NCBI GenBank assembly: GCA_036005125.1
Contig: DASYQV010000062.1
Location: forward strand, 1-13,743
Reading direction: 5' to 3'
DNA length: 13,743 bases
Source of the DNA: DASYQV01 sp036005125
Lineage (GTDB): Bacteria > Acidobacteriota > Vicinamibacteria > Vicinamibacterales > UBA2999
The position numbers and the translations under genes were made by a program. The notes beneath the pieces are model-generated. The model was not told where the DNA came from and made no database searches. It saw only the letters and a program-made list of their open reading frames with translations. Below, piece after piece: positions 1-7,159 of this stretch. Positions within the stretch are counted from its first letter, which is position 1, and the number at the start of each line of letters is the position of its first letter.

Positions 1-309
1 GCGCTTGCTGACTCAGGCGCGCTGCACCTCTGCATTCCAGACCACGTTCAGATCCAGCTGCGGTTGGAGGCCATCGATGAAAAGGAAGTTACCTTGGCCG
101 ACGGATCGAAAAAGCTGGTTCCGTACGTCGGTCCGGTTGAATTGCGATTCAAGAATCGAGTCGGGTTTGCTGGAGCGCTGGTGATGGGAGATCAGGTTCT
201 GCTCGGAGCTATCCCGCTGGAGGACATGGACCTGGTCATCATTCCGAAGACGCGTACCCTCGATGTAAACCCTGAGAGCCCGAACATCGCATCATCGATT
301 GTCAAATAA
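1..309 (+). CDS. Clan AA (retroviral-like) aspartic protease, 5'-truncated by the window edge
   Basis: Frame 1 is open from the first base to the TAA at 307-309, giving 102 residues, so the gene begins outside the window. The visible part starts at the active site: Ala-Leu-Ala-Asp-Ser-Gly-Ala (residues 1-7), with the Asp-Ser-Gly triplet of aspartic proteases. It ends with a block around 'LLGAIPLEDMDLVIIP' and 'NPESPNIA' that I recognise from small bacterial clan AA aspartic proteases. These are roughly 120-130 residue pepsin/retropepsin-fold proteins thought to work as dimers, so probably only a few tens of residues are missing. No signal peptide or membrane segment is visible. Natural substrates of this bacterial family are not established to my knowledge. 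An internal TTG at 64 would give a shorter protein without the catalytic Asp and is rejected as a start. Confidence 0.82.
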   Translation, partial: ALADSGALHLCIPDHVQIQLRLEAIDEKEVTLADGSKKLVPYVGPVELRFKNRVGFAGALVMGDQVLLGAIPLEDMDLVIIPKTRTLDVNPESPNIASSIVK

Positions 310-443
310 GAGCTCGCTCGGCGTGCTCTGCGCACTCGGCGTTGACTTGTCTCTGCGGTCTCTCGTTGGGCTCGGCGTCGCCACGCCGAGCGAGCGAAGA
401 GCGCGGAGACGATCTCACGCGGAGAACGCTGAGGCGCAGAGGC
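310..443. repeat. CTCTGCG/CGCAGAG-type intergenic repeat, left part of composite element A
   Basis: No credible gene lies here. The stretch begins right after the protease stop and is made of CTCGGCG/CTCTGCG words (312-378) followed by their reverse complements (383-443, such as GCGCGGAG and GGCGCAGAGG). A perfect 13-bp inverted repeat pairs 312-324 with 383-395. A tighter 8-bp stem pairs 371-378 with 383-390 around a 4-base loop. The 14-base word GCGCACTCGGCGTT at 330-343 recurs exactly at 8906-8919. No T-run follows, so it is not called a terminator. Confidence 0.7.
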
Positions 444-468
444 ATTTTGCTAATTGTCGCGTGGCACC

Positions 469-606
469 CCGTTCGACTGGCCGCGGAACGCGGCGCGCAT
501 GGATCGCAACCACCAAAAGCAAGCCGCGCTGAATCGTTTGCGGTTTGCTTTTTGGTGGTTGCGATCCATGCACGTCGGCCCGCGAGCAGGCCGACCAGTC
601 GAACGG
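469..606. repeat. Three-armed (cloverleaf-like) palindromic element
   Basis: An outer 12-bp perfect stem pairs 469-480 (CCGTTCGACTGG) with 595-606. Inside it lie three hairpins. Arm 1 is 481-485 with 489-493, loop GAA. Arm 2 is long: 497-518 pairs perfectly with 550-571 (22 bp); after one bulged T at 549 it continues as 519-522 with 545-548, a G-T pair 523/544, and 524-527 with 540-543, leaving a 12-base loop at 528-539. Arm 3 is 574-580 with 589-595, loop of 8. Arm 3 shares base 595 with the outer stem. It may be a non-autonomous mobile palindrome or a structured RNA. No open frame across it resembles a protein. A shorter relative with the same ends is at 10755-10808. Confidence 0.8.
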
Positions 607-649
607 TCCACCAGCGAGCGACCGGTGGCGTTTCGAATTACCTGATCTG

Positions 650-722
650 GCTCTGCCCTCTGCGTTCCCTGCGTGGTGCCGTTTCTCCGTGGGCTCCGCT
701 TCCTCTGCGGCTGCCCGCGCTC
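650..722. repeat. CTCTGCG-type repeat, right part of composite element A
   Basis: This run of CTCTGC, CTCTGCG, CTCCGTG and CTCCGC words lies between the three-armed palindrome and the end of the minus-strand ankyrin gene. Two words, CTCCGCTTCCT (694-704) and TGCCCGCGCTC (712-722), recur in the same order in the repeat downstream of the MDR gene start (10878-10888 and 10889-10899). The two loci therefore carry copies of the same composite element. No gene was found between 607 and 768. Confidence 0.6.
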
Positions 723-768
723 GCGATTCGTGAGGTCGCCGTCGGCCCGACTGACGATGACTGGCCCG

Positions 769-2418
769 TTACTGAGGCTGCTGCTGCCCCGAACTGCCAG
801 CCGAGGCGGCCGCCGCGGCCGCGGCCAGATCGCGCGCGCGCTCCTGAACCGTCCCGGCCACGCCCAGCCGCGTGTTGGCGCCGAGCGACTTGATGAATTC
901 GGCGGTCGCCGGATACGCCTGGAACTGGAACGACTGCTTGGACCCTTCCGCGATCCGATACGGGGTGCGGCCTTTGTAGTCCCGTGCGTTGAGGTCCGCG
1001 CCGCGGTCCACCAGAATCTGAATCACCTCGTTCAGACCGCGGAACGCTGCCCCGTGAAGGGCCGTGAAGTCGGCCTCGTTGATGGCATTGATGTCCGCGC
1101 CGGCGTCGAGCAGTGTCTTCACTGCCTGCTCGGCCGTCTCGGAGCGATTCCCCCGCTGTAGGCCGGGCGAGAAGGTCGGCCGGCCGAGTCCGGCCGCGAC
1201 CATGAGCGGCGTCGTCCCGTCCACGGTGGTGAGGTGCGGGTTCGCACCGGCCGCCAGCAGCACCTTCAAGATATCGACCGTGGCCTCGGAGACCGTCGTC
1301 TCCACGATTCGCGGGTCAACTCTGGGGACGTTGCCGTTGGCGGTGTAGGCCGCAACCCACAGCGGCGTCGCTCCAACGAGATCGCCGGTGCCTGTCGAGA
1401 ACGGTTCAAAGGCCCCCTTTTTCGGATATCCGATGTAGCCCATGAACATCGCCGACGTACTGATGCGGCCGTTCGGATCGGCACCTTTCGCGACAAGGGC
1501 CTTGACGAGAGCAAGCCTGCGCTCGGGAGCGAGGCTCGCGATGGGGGCGCCGAACGTCAACGACCCGCCCACGCCGTGGCGGCGCGCCCAGGTGCTCAAC
1601 CACGGGCTGACGGTGCCGGCCGCCGTGTGGAGCGCGGGTATGTCGTTGATCGTGCCGTTCGGGTTGGCGCCCTGCTCGATGAGGAAGAGCGCGAACTTGT
1701 CCTGCCCGTTGACGATGGCGTAGGGCAACACATGCGTACCGTCGGATCCCCTTTCGTTGACGTCGACGCCCGCGGCGATCAGCAGCTTCGCCATCTCGAT
1801 GTCCCCGTTGCGCGCGGCGAACATGAGGGGCGTGAAACCTTTCGCCGTCGAGACACGCGGGTTGGCGCCGCCCTCGACCAACACTCGAACGATGCCGGAA
1901 TAGCCTTGCGCCACGGCCCACATCAACGGCGTCGCGTCGGCGGCGGCGGTCGCCGCGTTGACGTTCGCCCCGTGGGCCAGGAGCGCCTTCACGACATTGA
2001 TGTTGCCCGTGCGCGCCGCGACCATCAGCGGGGTCAGACCGCTCTTCTGCGCGGCATTCGGGTTGGCGCCCGCCGCAAGGAGCCTGGTCACCGCGGCTTC
2101 GCTCGTGTTCTCGCAGGCGCGCGTGAGGGCGGTGACACCGTAGTCGTCGGCGGCGTTCACCTTCGCCCCGGCCTTGAGCAGCGCGTCGATCATGTCGAGG
2201 TCGTTCCAGTGCGCCGCCCACAAGAGAGCCGTCACGCCGTCTGCTCGCGCGGCGTTGACGTCGACGCCCTGCTTCAACAATTCACGGACGGTCTGCCGAT
2301 CCTGATCGGCTGCCGCCTGGACGAGCCGCGTGTCGCGTTCTGCGGCCGCAGCCAGATTCGCAACGGACAGCACGGCCACTAGCCAGCAGCCAGCAAGGGT
2401 TTTGATTGCGGTGCGCAC
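769..2418 (-). CDS. Exported ankyrin-repeat protein (first paralog)
   Basis: A 549-residue protein read from a GTG at 2418. This start is preferred because GGAGGGG lies just upstream (2421-2427 on the complement) and a signal peptide follows immediately: a charged start, a hydrophobic core around residues 8-22, and an Ala-rich cleavage region near 22-27. The open frame extends to an ATG at 2583, but those 55 residues look untranslated. Ankyrin repeats run from about residue 28 to 270 and resume near 348-493, with recurrent 'TPLM.AA..G' and 'LL..GA..N' motifs. Between them lies a non-ankyrin insert with IGYPKKGAFEPFSTGTGDL (329-347), and the C-terminal tail is Ala/Gln-rich. Ankyrin repeats mediate protein binding, so a periplasmic scaffold or regulator is inferred. 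It is transcribed divergently from the cytochrome operon, whose last gene is its close paralog: I count 65 identities over 79 aligned residues at 28-106. Confidence 0.9.
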   Translation of the reverse strand: MRTAIKTLAGCWLVAVLSVANLAAAAERDTRLVQAAADQDRQTVRELLKQGVDVNAARADGVTALLWAAHWNDLDMIDALLKAGAKVNAADDYGVTALTRACENTSEAAVTRLLAAGANPNAAQKSGLTPLMVAARTGNINVVKALLAHGANVNAATAAADATPLMWAVAQGYSGIVRVLVEGGANPRVSTAKGFTPLMFAARNGDIEMAKLLIAAGVDVNERGSDGTHVLPYAIVNGQDKFALFLIEQGANPNGTINDIPALHTAAGTVSPWLSTWARRHGVGGSLTFGAPIASLAPERRLALVKALVAKGADPNGRISTSAMFMGYIGYPKKGAFEPFSTGTGDLVGATPLWVAAYTANGNVPRVDPRIVETTVSEATVDILKVLLAAGANPHLTTVDGTTPLMVAAGLGRPTFSPGLQRGNRSETAEQAVKTLLDAGADINAINEADFTALHGAAFRGLNEVIQILVDRGADLNARDYKGRTPYRIAEGSKQSFQFQAYPATAEFIKSLGANTRLGVAGTVQERARDLAAAAAAASAGSSGQQQPQ

Positions 2419-2725
2419 GTCCCCTCCGGAACCAGCCAGGGGCCGGTTCAGCTTTGACCCGACTGAGCTCCGCAAATCATAGAACAAATAGGCCCGACCG
2501 TCTGCGAAAAGCGCGGCCTCGACGGCCACACGCGGCGAGCCCGAATAACAAAGATCACGAGAGAATCCCGAAAAAACCTCCATGAACTGCGTGGTGACAA
2601 ATCGTGACCTTTTCGTCGATGTTCCTGACCGGCTCTGAGATCGTATTGCCGCGAAAGCAGAGCAAAATCCGTCCGTCCGGGATGCCCCGCAGGTATAATC
2701 CGTATTTCACACTTCGAGGCTGGGC
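2419..2725. promoter_or_regulatory. Divergent intergenic region between the ankyrin gene and the cytochrome operon
   Basis: This 307-bp gap must hold the start signals for both directions. It is less GC-rich than the neighbouring genes. On the plus strand a perfect TATAAT lies at 2694-2699. On the minus strand a possible -10, TATGAT, lies at 2476-2481 on the complement, with a poor -35. GTGAC occurs twice exactly 10 bp apart (2594-2598 and 2604-2608), which could be a regulator half-site pair on one face of the helix; that is speculative. No RNA gene or strong terminator is seen. Confidence 0.45.
2694..2699 (+). promoter_or_regulatory. Candidate -10 box (TATAAT) for the DUF1592-DUF1552 operon
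   Basis: A perfect TATAAT hexamer sits 27 bp before the ATG at 2726, which would put transcription start near 2706 and leave a leader of about 20 bases containing GAGG (2716-2719) as ribosome binding site. No TTGACA-like -35 is present at the normal distance and there is no extended -10 TGn, so an activator or an atypical -35 may be needed. Confidence 0.45.
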
Positions 2726-5212
2726 ATGTCGAGATTCCTGATCGCGCTGGGTCTTCTTGCCATCACATCGATTGGCGCCGGGCACCGTCCGTTCACCGCC
2801 GCGTACGCGGCAGGTCCGCAGGCGGGAGCCGCGAGCCCGCCACCCGCGCGCACAGCCGCGGCCGTCGCCAGCCCGGCGCCGTCACGCGCGCTGCTCGACA
2901 AGTATTGTGTGGGCTGCCACAACGATCGCCTGAAGAGCGGCAATCTCGTCCTCACGAATGTCGACGTCGCCGACGTCAGCCGGCACGCGGCTCTCCTGGA
3001 AAAGGTCGCGCGCAAGCTCCGGGGCCGGACCATGCCGCCGGAAGGTGCACCCCGGCCCGATGCGGCGTCGATGGACGCGTTCATCGCGTCGATTGAGAGC
3101 GCGCTCGACCGCGCCGCGGCGGCGTCGCCCAATCCAGGGCGCGTCGCCTCGCATCGGTTGAACCGGGCCGAATACGTGAATGCCGTCCGCGACCTGCTGG
3201 GCCTCGACGTCAACGGCGCGGAGCTGCTGCCGAGCGACATGGCCGGCTTCGGGTTCGACAACAACGCCGACGTGCTGTCGATGACGCCTGCGCTGATGTC
3301 CCGCTACATGGCCGCGGCGACGAAGATCAGCCGGCTGGCGATGTCGAGCCCGGACAACCGCCCGATCATGCAGGTCTACAAGGTGGGCTTCGAAGACCGC
3401 ACCGCGCGGAGCAGCGAGGACATGTCCTTTGCCGCGCGCGGCGGCATCGCGGTACGCCACCCGTTTCCGCTCGACGGCGAGTACCTGTTCAAGCTGCGAC
3501 TCAAGCGTAACGGCGTGGTGAGCACGATCGACGGCATCGAAGAGGACTCGCACGAGATCGAGATCCGCATCGATCACGCGCTCGTCAGGCAGTTCACGAT
3601 CGGCGGCAGCTTCAAGGGACCCGATCCTGGCGTGCTGATCGCGGTGTCGGAAGACGACAAGGACGGACAGCGCCTGCACGAGTACCGCATGAATGCGGAC
3701 GACGACCTGGAAGTCCGCCTGCCGATCAAGGCCGGAACGCGCCTGGTGGCCGCGGCGTTTACCGACTCGGCGCCGTCGCCGGAGAAGGTGTACCGGGCGC
3801 GCCGGGACAGGGGTTCCCAGGACGCGGAAGGCAGTGCACCCGGCGTTGACATGCTCTACATCTCGGGGCCGTTCAACGGGAAGACGCCCGAGGACACGCC
3901 CAGCCGGCAGCAGATCGTCACGTGCCGCCCCGCGACCGCCCGGGAGGAGGAGCCTTGCGCGCGCAAGATCGTGACCTCGCTCGCGCGCCGCGCGTATCGC
4001 CGGCCGGTCACTGACGCCGACATCACGCCGCTCATCGCCATCTACGCGGAAGGACGTGCGGCACGCGACTTCGACGCCGGCATCGAGCGGGCCCTCGAAG
4101 CGCTGCTCTCCTCGCCGAAGTTCCTGATGCGCATCGAGCGCGAGCCGGCCGGAGTGGTCGAGGCCACGCCGTATCGACTGAGCGATCTCGAGCTGGCGTC
4201 GCGGCTCTCGTTCTTCCTCTGGCGCAGCATTCCAGACGAGGAGCTGATCGACGCGGCCGCCAGCGGGCAGCTGAAGACGCCAACCGGGCTCGCGCAGCAG
4301 GTGCGTCGCATGCTCGCGGACAAGCGCGCGTCGCGCTTCATGAAGGATTTTTCCGAGCAGTGGCTCGAGGTGCGCAATATCCAGGCGCTCGACCCGGATG
4401 CCGTCCTCTTCCCGAGCTTTGACGATTCGTTGCGCAAGGCGATGGCCACCGAGACGCAGCTCTTCTTCGAGAGTCAGGTGCGCGCGGATCGGCCGCTTCC
4501 GGAGCTGCTGCGGGCCGACTATACGTTCCTCAACGAGCGGCTCGCGCGCCACTACGGCATCGACAACATCCACGGCAGCCACTTCCGTCGCGTGACGATG
4601 ACCGACGACCGGCGGCAGGGACTGCTCGGACACGGCAGCGTCCTGACCGTTACCTCATACGCCAACCGCACGTCGGTGGTGCTGCGCGGCAAGTGGGTGC
4701 TCGAGAACCTCCTCGGGTCGCCGCCGCCCCCGCCGCCGCCGAATGTTCCGCCGCTCAAGGAAAACGACGGAAAGAGCAAGCCGACCGCGCTGCGGGAACG
4801 CATGGAGCAGCATCGGAACAACGCGGTCTGCGCGAGCTGTCATGCGCGAATGGATCCGCTCGGCTTTGCGCTCGAGCACTACGACGCGATTGGCCAGTGG
4901 CGTGAAACCGATTCTGGAGCGCCCATCAACTCGACCATCATGCTCGCGGGGCAGACCATCGACAGTCCCAAGGCGTTTCGTGAAGCGCTGTTGACGAACA
5001 CGGACGAATTCACCCGGACGGTCACCGAGAAGCTGCTGACCTACTCGCTGGGCCGTGGTCTCGAGTACTACGACGCGCCCGCGCTCCGTCAGATCGTCCG
5101 TGACCTGGCTCGCAACGACTACCGGTGGTCGTCGCTGATCGTTGGCGTTGTCCAGAGCGTACCGTTCCAGATGCGAAGATCGCTCGGTTCACGTTCGACA
5201 GCCGCCCCGTAG
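2726..5212 (+). CDS. Exported diheme DUF1587/1595/1592/1588/1585 protein (planctomycete cytochrome type)
   Basis: 828 residues, ATG start with GAGG at 2716-2719 six bases upstream. Residues 1-29 form a signal peptide, followed by a Pro/Ala-rich linker. A cytochrome c-like heme motif CVGCH is at 61-65. Then come a DUF1587-like block (about 143-205, 'HRLNRAEYVNAVRDLLGL'), a beta-rich segment (about 215-395), a DUF1595-like block (412-472), DUF1592 (483-610, 'LSDLELASRLSFFLWRSIPDEEL'), DUF1588 (628-727) with a second heme motif CASCH at 702-706 after a seven-Pro run, and DUF1585 (743-815). This is the standard order for the family, abundant in Planctomycetes and Acidobacteria and often encoded beside DUF1552 proteins, as here. 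Periplasmic electron transfer or oxidation is inferred from the two hemes; no substrate is known to me. The stop codon lies in a palindromic repeat. Confidence 0.93.
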   Translation: MSRFLIALGLLAITSIGAGHRPFTAAYAAGPQAGAASPPPARTAAAVASPAPSRALLDKYCVGCHNDRLKSGNLVLTNVDVADVSRHAALLEKVARKLRGRTMPPEGAPRPDAASMDAFIASIESALDRAAAASPNPGRVASHRLNRAEYVNAVRDLLGLDVNGAELLPSDMAGFGFDNNADVLSMTPALMSRYMAAATKISRLAMSSPDNRPIMQVYKVGFEDRTARSSEDMSFAARGGIAVRHPFPLDGEYLFKLRLKRNGVVSTIDGIEEDSHEIEIRIDHALVRQFTIGGSFKGPDPGVLIAVSEDDKDGQRLHEYRMNADDDLEVRLPIKAGTRLVAAAFTDSAPSPEKVYRARRDRGSQDAEGSAPGVDMLYISGPFNGKTPEDTPSRQQIVTCRPATAREEEPCARKIVTSLARRAYRRPVTDADITPLIAIYAEGRAARDFDAGIERALEALLSSPKFLMRIEREPAGVVEATPYRLSDLELASRLSFFLWRSIPDEELIDAAASGQLKTPTGLAQQVRRMLADKRASRFMKDFSEQWLEVRNIQALDPDAVLFPSFDDSLRKAMATETQLFFESQVRADRPLPELLRADYTFLNERLARHYGIDNIHGSHFRRVTMTDDRRQGLLGHGSVLTVTSYANRTSVVLRGKWVLENLLGSPPPPPPPNVPPLKENDGKSKPTALRERMEQHRNNAVCASCHARMDPLGFALEHYDAIGQWRETDSGAPINSTIMLAGQTIDSPKAFREALLTNTDEFTRTVTEKLLTYSLGRGLEYYDAPALRQIVRDLARNDYRWSSLIVGVVQSVPFQMRRSLGSRSTAAP

Positions 5213-5252
5213 GTGGACCGTACCTAGACCGCATCTTCAGATGCGGCCCACG
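5209..5252. repeat. GCATCTT-AGATGC hairpin repeat in the DUF1592-DUF1552 gap
   Basis: A hairpin pairs 5229-5236 (CCGCATCT) with 5239-5246 (AGATGCGG) around TC, preceded by CGTAGGTGG and followed by CCCACG. The TAG stop of the upstream gene (5210-5212) lies in its left end. The right part matches the second half of the larger element at 6631-6715, so both belong to one family. There is no T-run, so termination is unlikely; mRNA stabilisation or processing is possible. Confidence 0.7.
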
Positions 5253-5271
5253 AAAAGACAGGAGCTTGCTC

Positions 5272-6621
5272 ATGATCGTGACGAAGGCGCATCTGTCGCG
5301 TCGGACCGTCCTGCGGGGGCTCGGCGTGTCGCTGGCCCTGCCGCTCCTCGACAGCATGGTGCCGGCCCTGACCGCACTCGGCCAGACCGCCGCGGCGCCG
5401 GTGCGGCGCCTGGGCGTCTTCTACGTACCGAACGGCATGTCGATGCCGTACTGGTGGCCCAAGGCCGAGGGACCGCTCAAGGAACTGCCGCCGACGTTGC
5501 AGTCGCTCAATGCGCACAAGGACAAGGTGCTGCTCTGCGGCGGCCTCGCGGACGAAGCCGCGAACCTCGTGAAAGGCGGCGGGGATCACGCGCGATCGGC
5601 CGGGACGTTCCTGACCTGCGTGCCGTTCAAGATCACCGCGGGCGCCGACGTGTACGCCGCGGTGTCGATGGACCAGATTGCCGCGGCGGAGCTCTCGAAG
5701 AAGACCCAGCTGGCCTCGCTCGAGCTCGGCATCGAGTCCAACGCGATGCTCGGCGCCTGCGACGGCGGCGCGAGCTGCGCCTACACGAACACGATTGCCT
5801 GGCGGACGCCGACAACGCCGCTCCCGATCGAGAACGATCCGCGCGCGGTCTTCGAGCGTCTGTTCGGCACGACCGGCAGCACCGACCCGCAGGCGCGTCT
5901 GGCCCGGATGAAGCGCGACCGCAGCATTCTCGATTTCGTCGGCAACGAAGTGGAGAATCTGGGACGGGTCATCGGACCGCAGGATGCAACCAAGATCGGC
6001 GAGTTCCTCGATGCGGTCCGTGATGTCGAGCGGCGCATCCAGATGGCCGAGGCCCAGAACTCCCGCGAGCTGCCCGTCGTCGAGCAGCCCGTCGGCGTGC
6101 CGACCGACTACGCCGAACACGCCAGGCTGATGATGGACCTGCTGGCGCTTGCGTATCAGACCGATCTGACCCGCATCAGCACCTTCATGCTCGCGCGCGA
6201 GGTCAGCGGGCATGCGTACCCGGAGATTGGCGTGACTGACTCTCATCATCCGCTGTCGCATCACCAGGATGAGCCCGCCAAGCTCGAACGGCTCCACAAG
6301 ATCAACGAGTACCACTTCCGGCAGTTTGGGTATCTGGTCGGCAAGCTTGCGGCGATGCCCGAAGGCGACGGCACGATGCTCGATCACACGGTGTTCCTGT
6401 ACGGCACCGGGATCAGCGACAGCAACACGCATTTCCACGACGACCTGCCGATCGCGATCGTGGGCGGCAAGGCCGCGGGCATCAAGGGCGGAAGATATAT
6501 CAGACAGCCGAAGGGCACGCCGCTGGCGAACCTGCACCTGACGATTCTCGACAAGCTGGGGTTCCCCCTTGAAAAGCTCGGGGACAGTACGGGCCGGCTC
6601 GACCGACTTGTTGCGGTCTAG
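5272..6621 (+). CDS. Tat-exported DUF1552 protein
   Basis: 449 residues. The ATG at 5272 is chosen because AGGAG (5260-5264) lies seven bases upstream and a twin-arginine signal follows at once: Ser-Arg-Arg-Thr-Val-Leu-Arg at residues 9-15, then a hydrophobic stretch to about residue 36. The body has family features such as 'LGVFYVPNGM' after the signal and a His-rich stretch around 'DSHHPLSHHQ'. Length and layout match DUF1552 proteins, which are routinely encoded next to DUF1592/DUF1588 cytochrome proteins. Tat export suggests folding, perhaps with a cofactor, before secretion. No experimentally established activity is known to me; a role with the upstream diheme protein is inferred from the 59-bp gap and family co-occurrence. 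The longer open frame beginning at 5125 is rejected. Confidence 0.92.
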   Translation: MIVTKAHLSRRTVLRGLGVSLALPLLDSMVPALTALGQTAAAPVRRLGVFYVPNGMSMPYWWPKAEGPLKELPPTLQSLNAHKDKVLLCGGLADEAANLVKGGGDHARSAGTFLTCVPFKITAGADVYAAVSMDQIAAAELSKKTQLASLELGIESNAMLGACDGGASCAYTNTIAWRTPTTPLPIENDPRAVFERLFGTTGSTDPQARLARMKRDRSILDFVGNEVENLGRVIGPQDATKIGEFLDAVRDVERRIQMAEAQNSRELPVVEQPVGVPTDYAEHARLMMDLLALAYQTDLTRISTFMLAREVSGHAYPEIGVTDSHHPLSHHQDEPAKLERLHKINEYHFRQFGYLVGKLAAMPEGDGTMLDHTVFLYGTGISDSNTHFHDDLPIAIVGGKAAGIKGGRYIRQPKGTPLANLHLTILDKLGFPLEKLGDSTGRLDRLVAV

Positions 6622-6630
6622 ACGCGGCGG

Positions 6631-6715
6631 AGCGTACGTGGGCCGGGTCTTTAGACCCGGCACTGTCGACAAATTCGACGCTGCGCCGTATCTAAAGATG
6701 CGGCCTACGTACGCT
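6631..6715. repeat. 85-bp double-hairpin element with terminal inverted repeats, supplying a start codon
   Basis: The ends, 6631-6644 and 6702-6715, are 14-base inverted repeats with one mismatch (AGCGTACGTGGGCC against AGCGTACGTAGGCC). Inside are two hairpins: 6642-6650 with 6653-6661 (perfect, loop TT), and 6685-6693 with 6696-6704 (one G-T mismatch, loop AA). The ATG of the cytochrome gene is at 6698-6700, inside the second hairpin. The element fills nearly the whole gap after the DUF1552 gene. It resembles a miniature inverted-repeat or REP-like unit. Confidence 0.75.
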
Positions 6716-7159
6716 CGTGCCGCCGCGCTTGCGATATCCCTTGTCTTCGGCGGCACGATTGCGCTCGCCCAGAAGCCGCGATACCCGATCTATACGACCG
6801 ATCATCTCGACCAGTCGATGAAGACGGTCGGCCTCGCCTTCGGGCTTGCCGAAAATTCCATTGCGAAGAACGACTTCGAGAACGCGAAGGACTACCTGAT
6901 TCGAGCGCGCGACCAACTGGCGCCGTCGATCACCTTCTGGCGGGACCGCAAACGGGACGACGGCGTGACGATGCTGCGTGACACGTTGAAGAAGATGGAT
7001 GCGCTCGACGCGGCAATGTCCAACGAGAACGTGGACGGGCGCGCGGTCGCGGGGCTGGCGAAACAGGTGACCGCCTCCTGCGAGGCCTGCCACGCGAAGT
7101 ACCGCGACCAGGATCCGACGACGAAGGCGTACCGTGTGAAGCCGGAGTTGCTGCGATGA
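6698..7159 (+). CDS. Small exported c'-type (c556-like) mono-heme cytochrome
   Basis: 153 residues. The ATG at 6698 is chosen because it begins a good signal peptide (MRPTYAR, a hydrophobic core to about residue 23, cleavage after ALA before Gln25). Upstream in-frame codons would add a charged, non-signal extension. No clear Shine-Dalgarno precedes it, because the upstream bases belong to a palindromic repeat. The mature protein is mostly helical by composition and has a single heme motif CEACH (128-132) near the C-terminus, the arrangement of the four-helix cytochrome c'/c556 fold. The heme is attached in the periplasm, and an electron carrier for the upstream diheme protein is plausible. 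The stop overlaps the next start (ATGA at 7156-7159), indicating translational coupling. The assignment to c' rather than another helical cytochrome is a judgement from heme position and length. Confidence 0.82.
   Translation: MRPTYARAAALAISLVFGGTIALAQKPRYPIYTTDHLDQSMKTVGLAFGLAENSIAKNDFENAKDYLIRARDQLAPSITFWRDRKRDDGVTMLRDTLKKMDALDAAMSNENVDGRAVAGLAKQVTASCEACHAKYRDQDPTTKAYRVKPELLR

Noticed and set aside
469..606. tRNA-like cloverleaf
   Set aside because: Three arms and a closing stem look superficially similar, but arm lengths are wrong, there is no acceptor CCA context, and no anticodon or T-loop consensus could be placed.
310..722. CRISPR array
   Set aside because: The repeated words alternate in orientation and spacing is irregular; there are no constant direct repeats with unique spacers and no cas genes.
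342..893. Arg/Pro-rich open frame of 183 codons across the first intergenic region
   Set aside because: It runs through palindromic repeats and the end of the ankyrin gene; composition is typical of GC-rich shadow frames and no domain is recognisable.
2419..2583. 55-residue N-terminal extension of the minus-strand ankyrin protein from an ATG at 2583
   Set aside because: The signal peptide begins at the GTG at 2418, which has a GGAGGGG upstream; the extension has no signal-like features and would bury the export signal.
2882..4633. 583-codon minus-strand open frame opposite the DUF1592 gene
   Set aside because: It is a shadow of a clearly coding plus-strand gene with full domain structure; the antisense product is low-complexity and Arg/Val-rich.
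5125..5271. Longer start for the DUF1552 protein, overlapping the DUF1592 gene
   Set aside because: It would place the Tat signal well inside the protein, while the ATG at 5272 has a good AGGAG and correct spacing.
6569..6697. Longer start for the small cytochrome, read through the end of the DUF1552 gene and the repeat
   Set aside because: The extra 43 residues are translated repeat and shadow sequence and precede a normal signal peptide.
5224..6756. 510-codon minus-strand open frame opposite the DUF1552 gene
   Set aside because: Shadow frame in GC-rich DNA; no recognisable domain and it runs through the repeat element.
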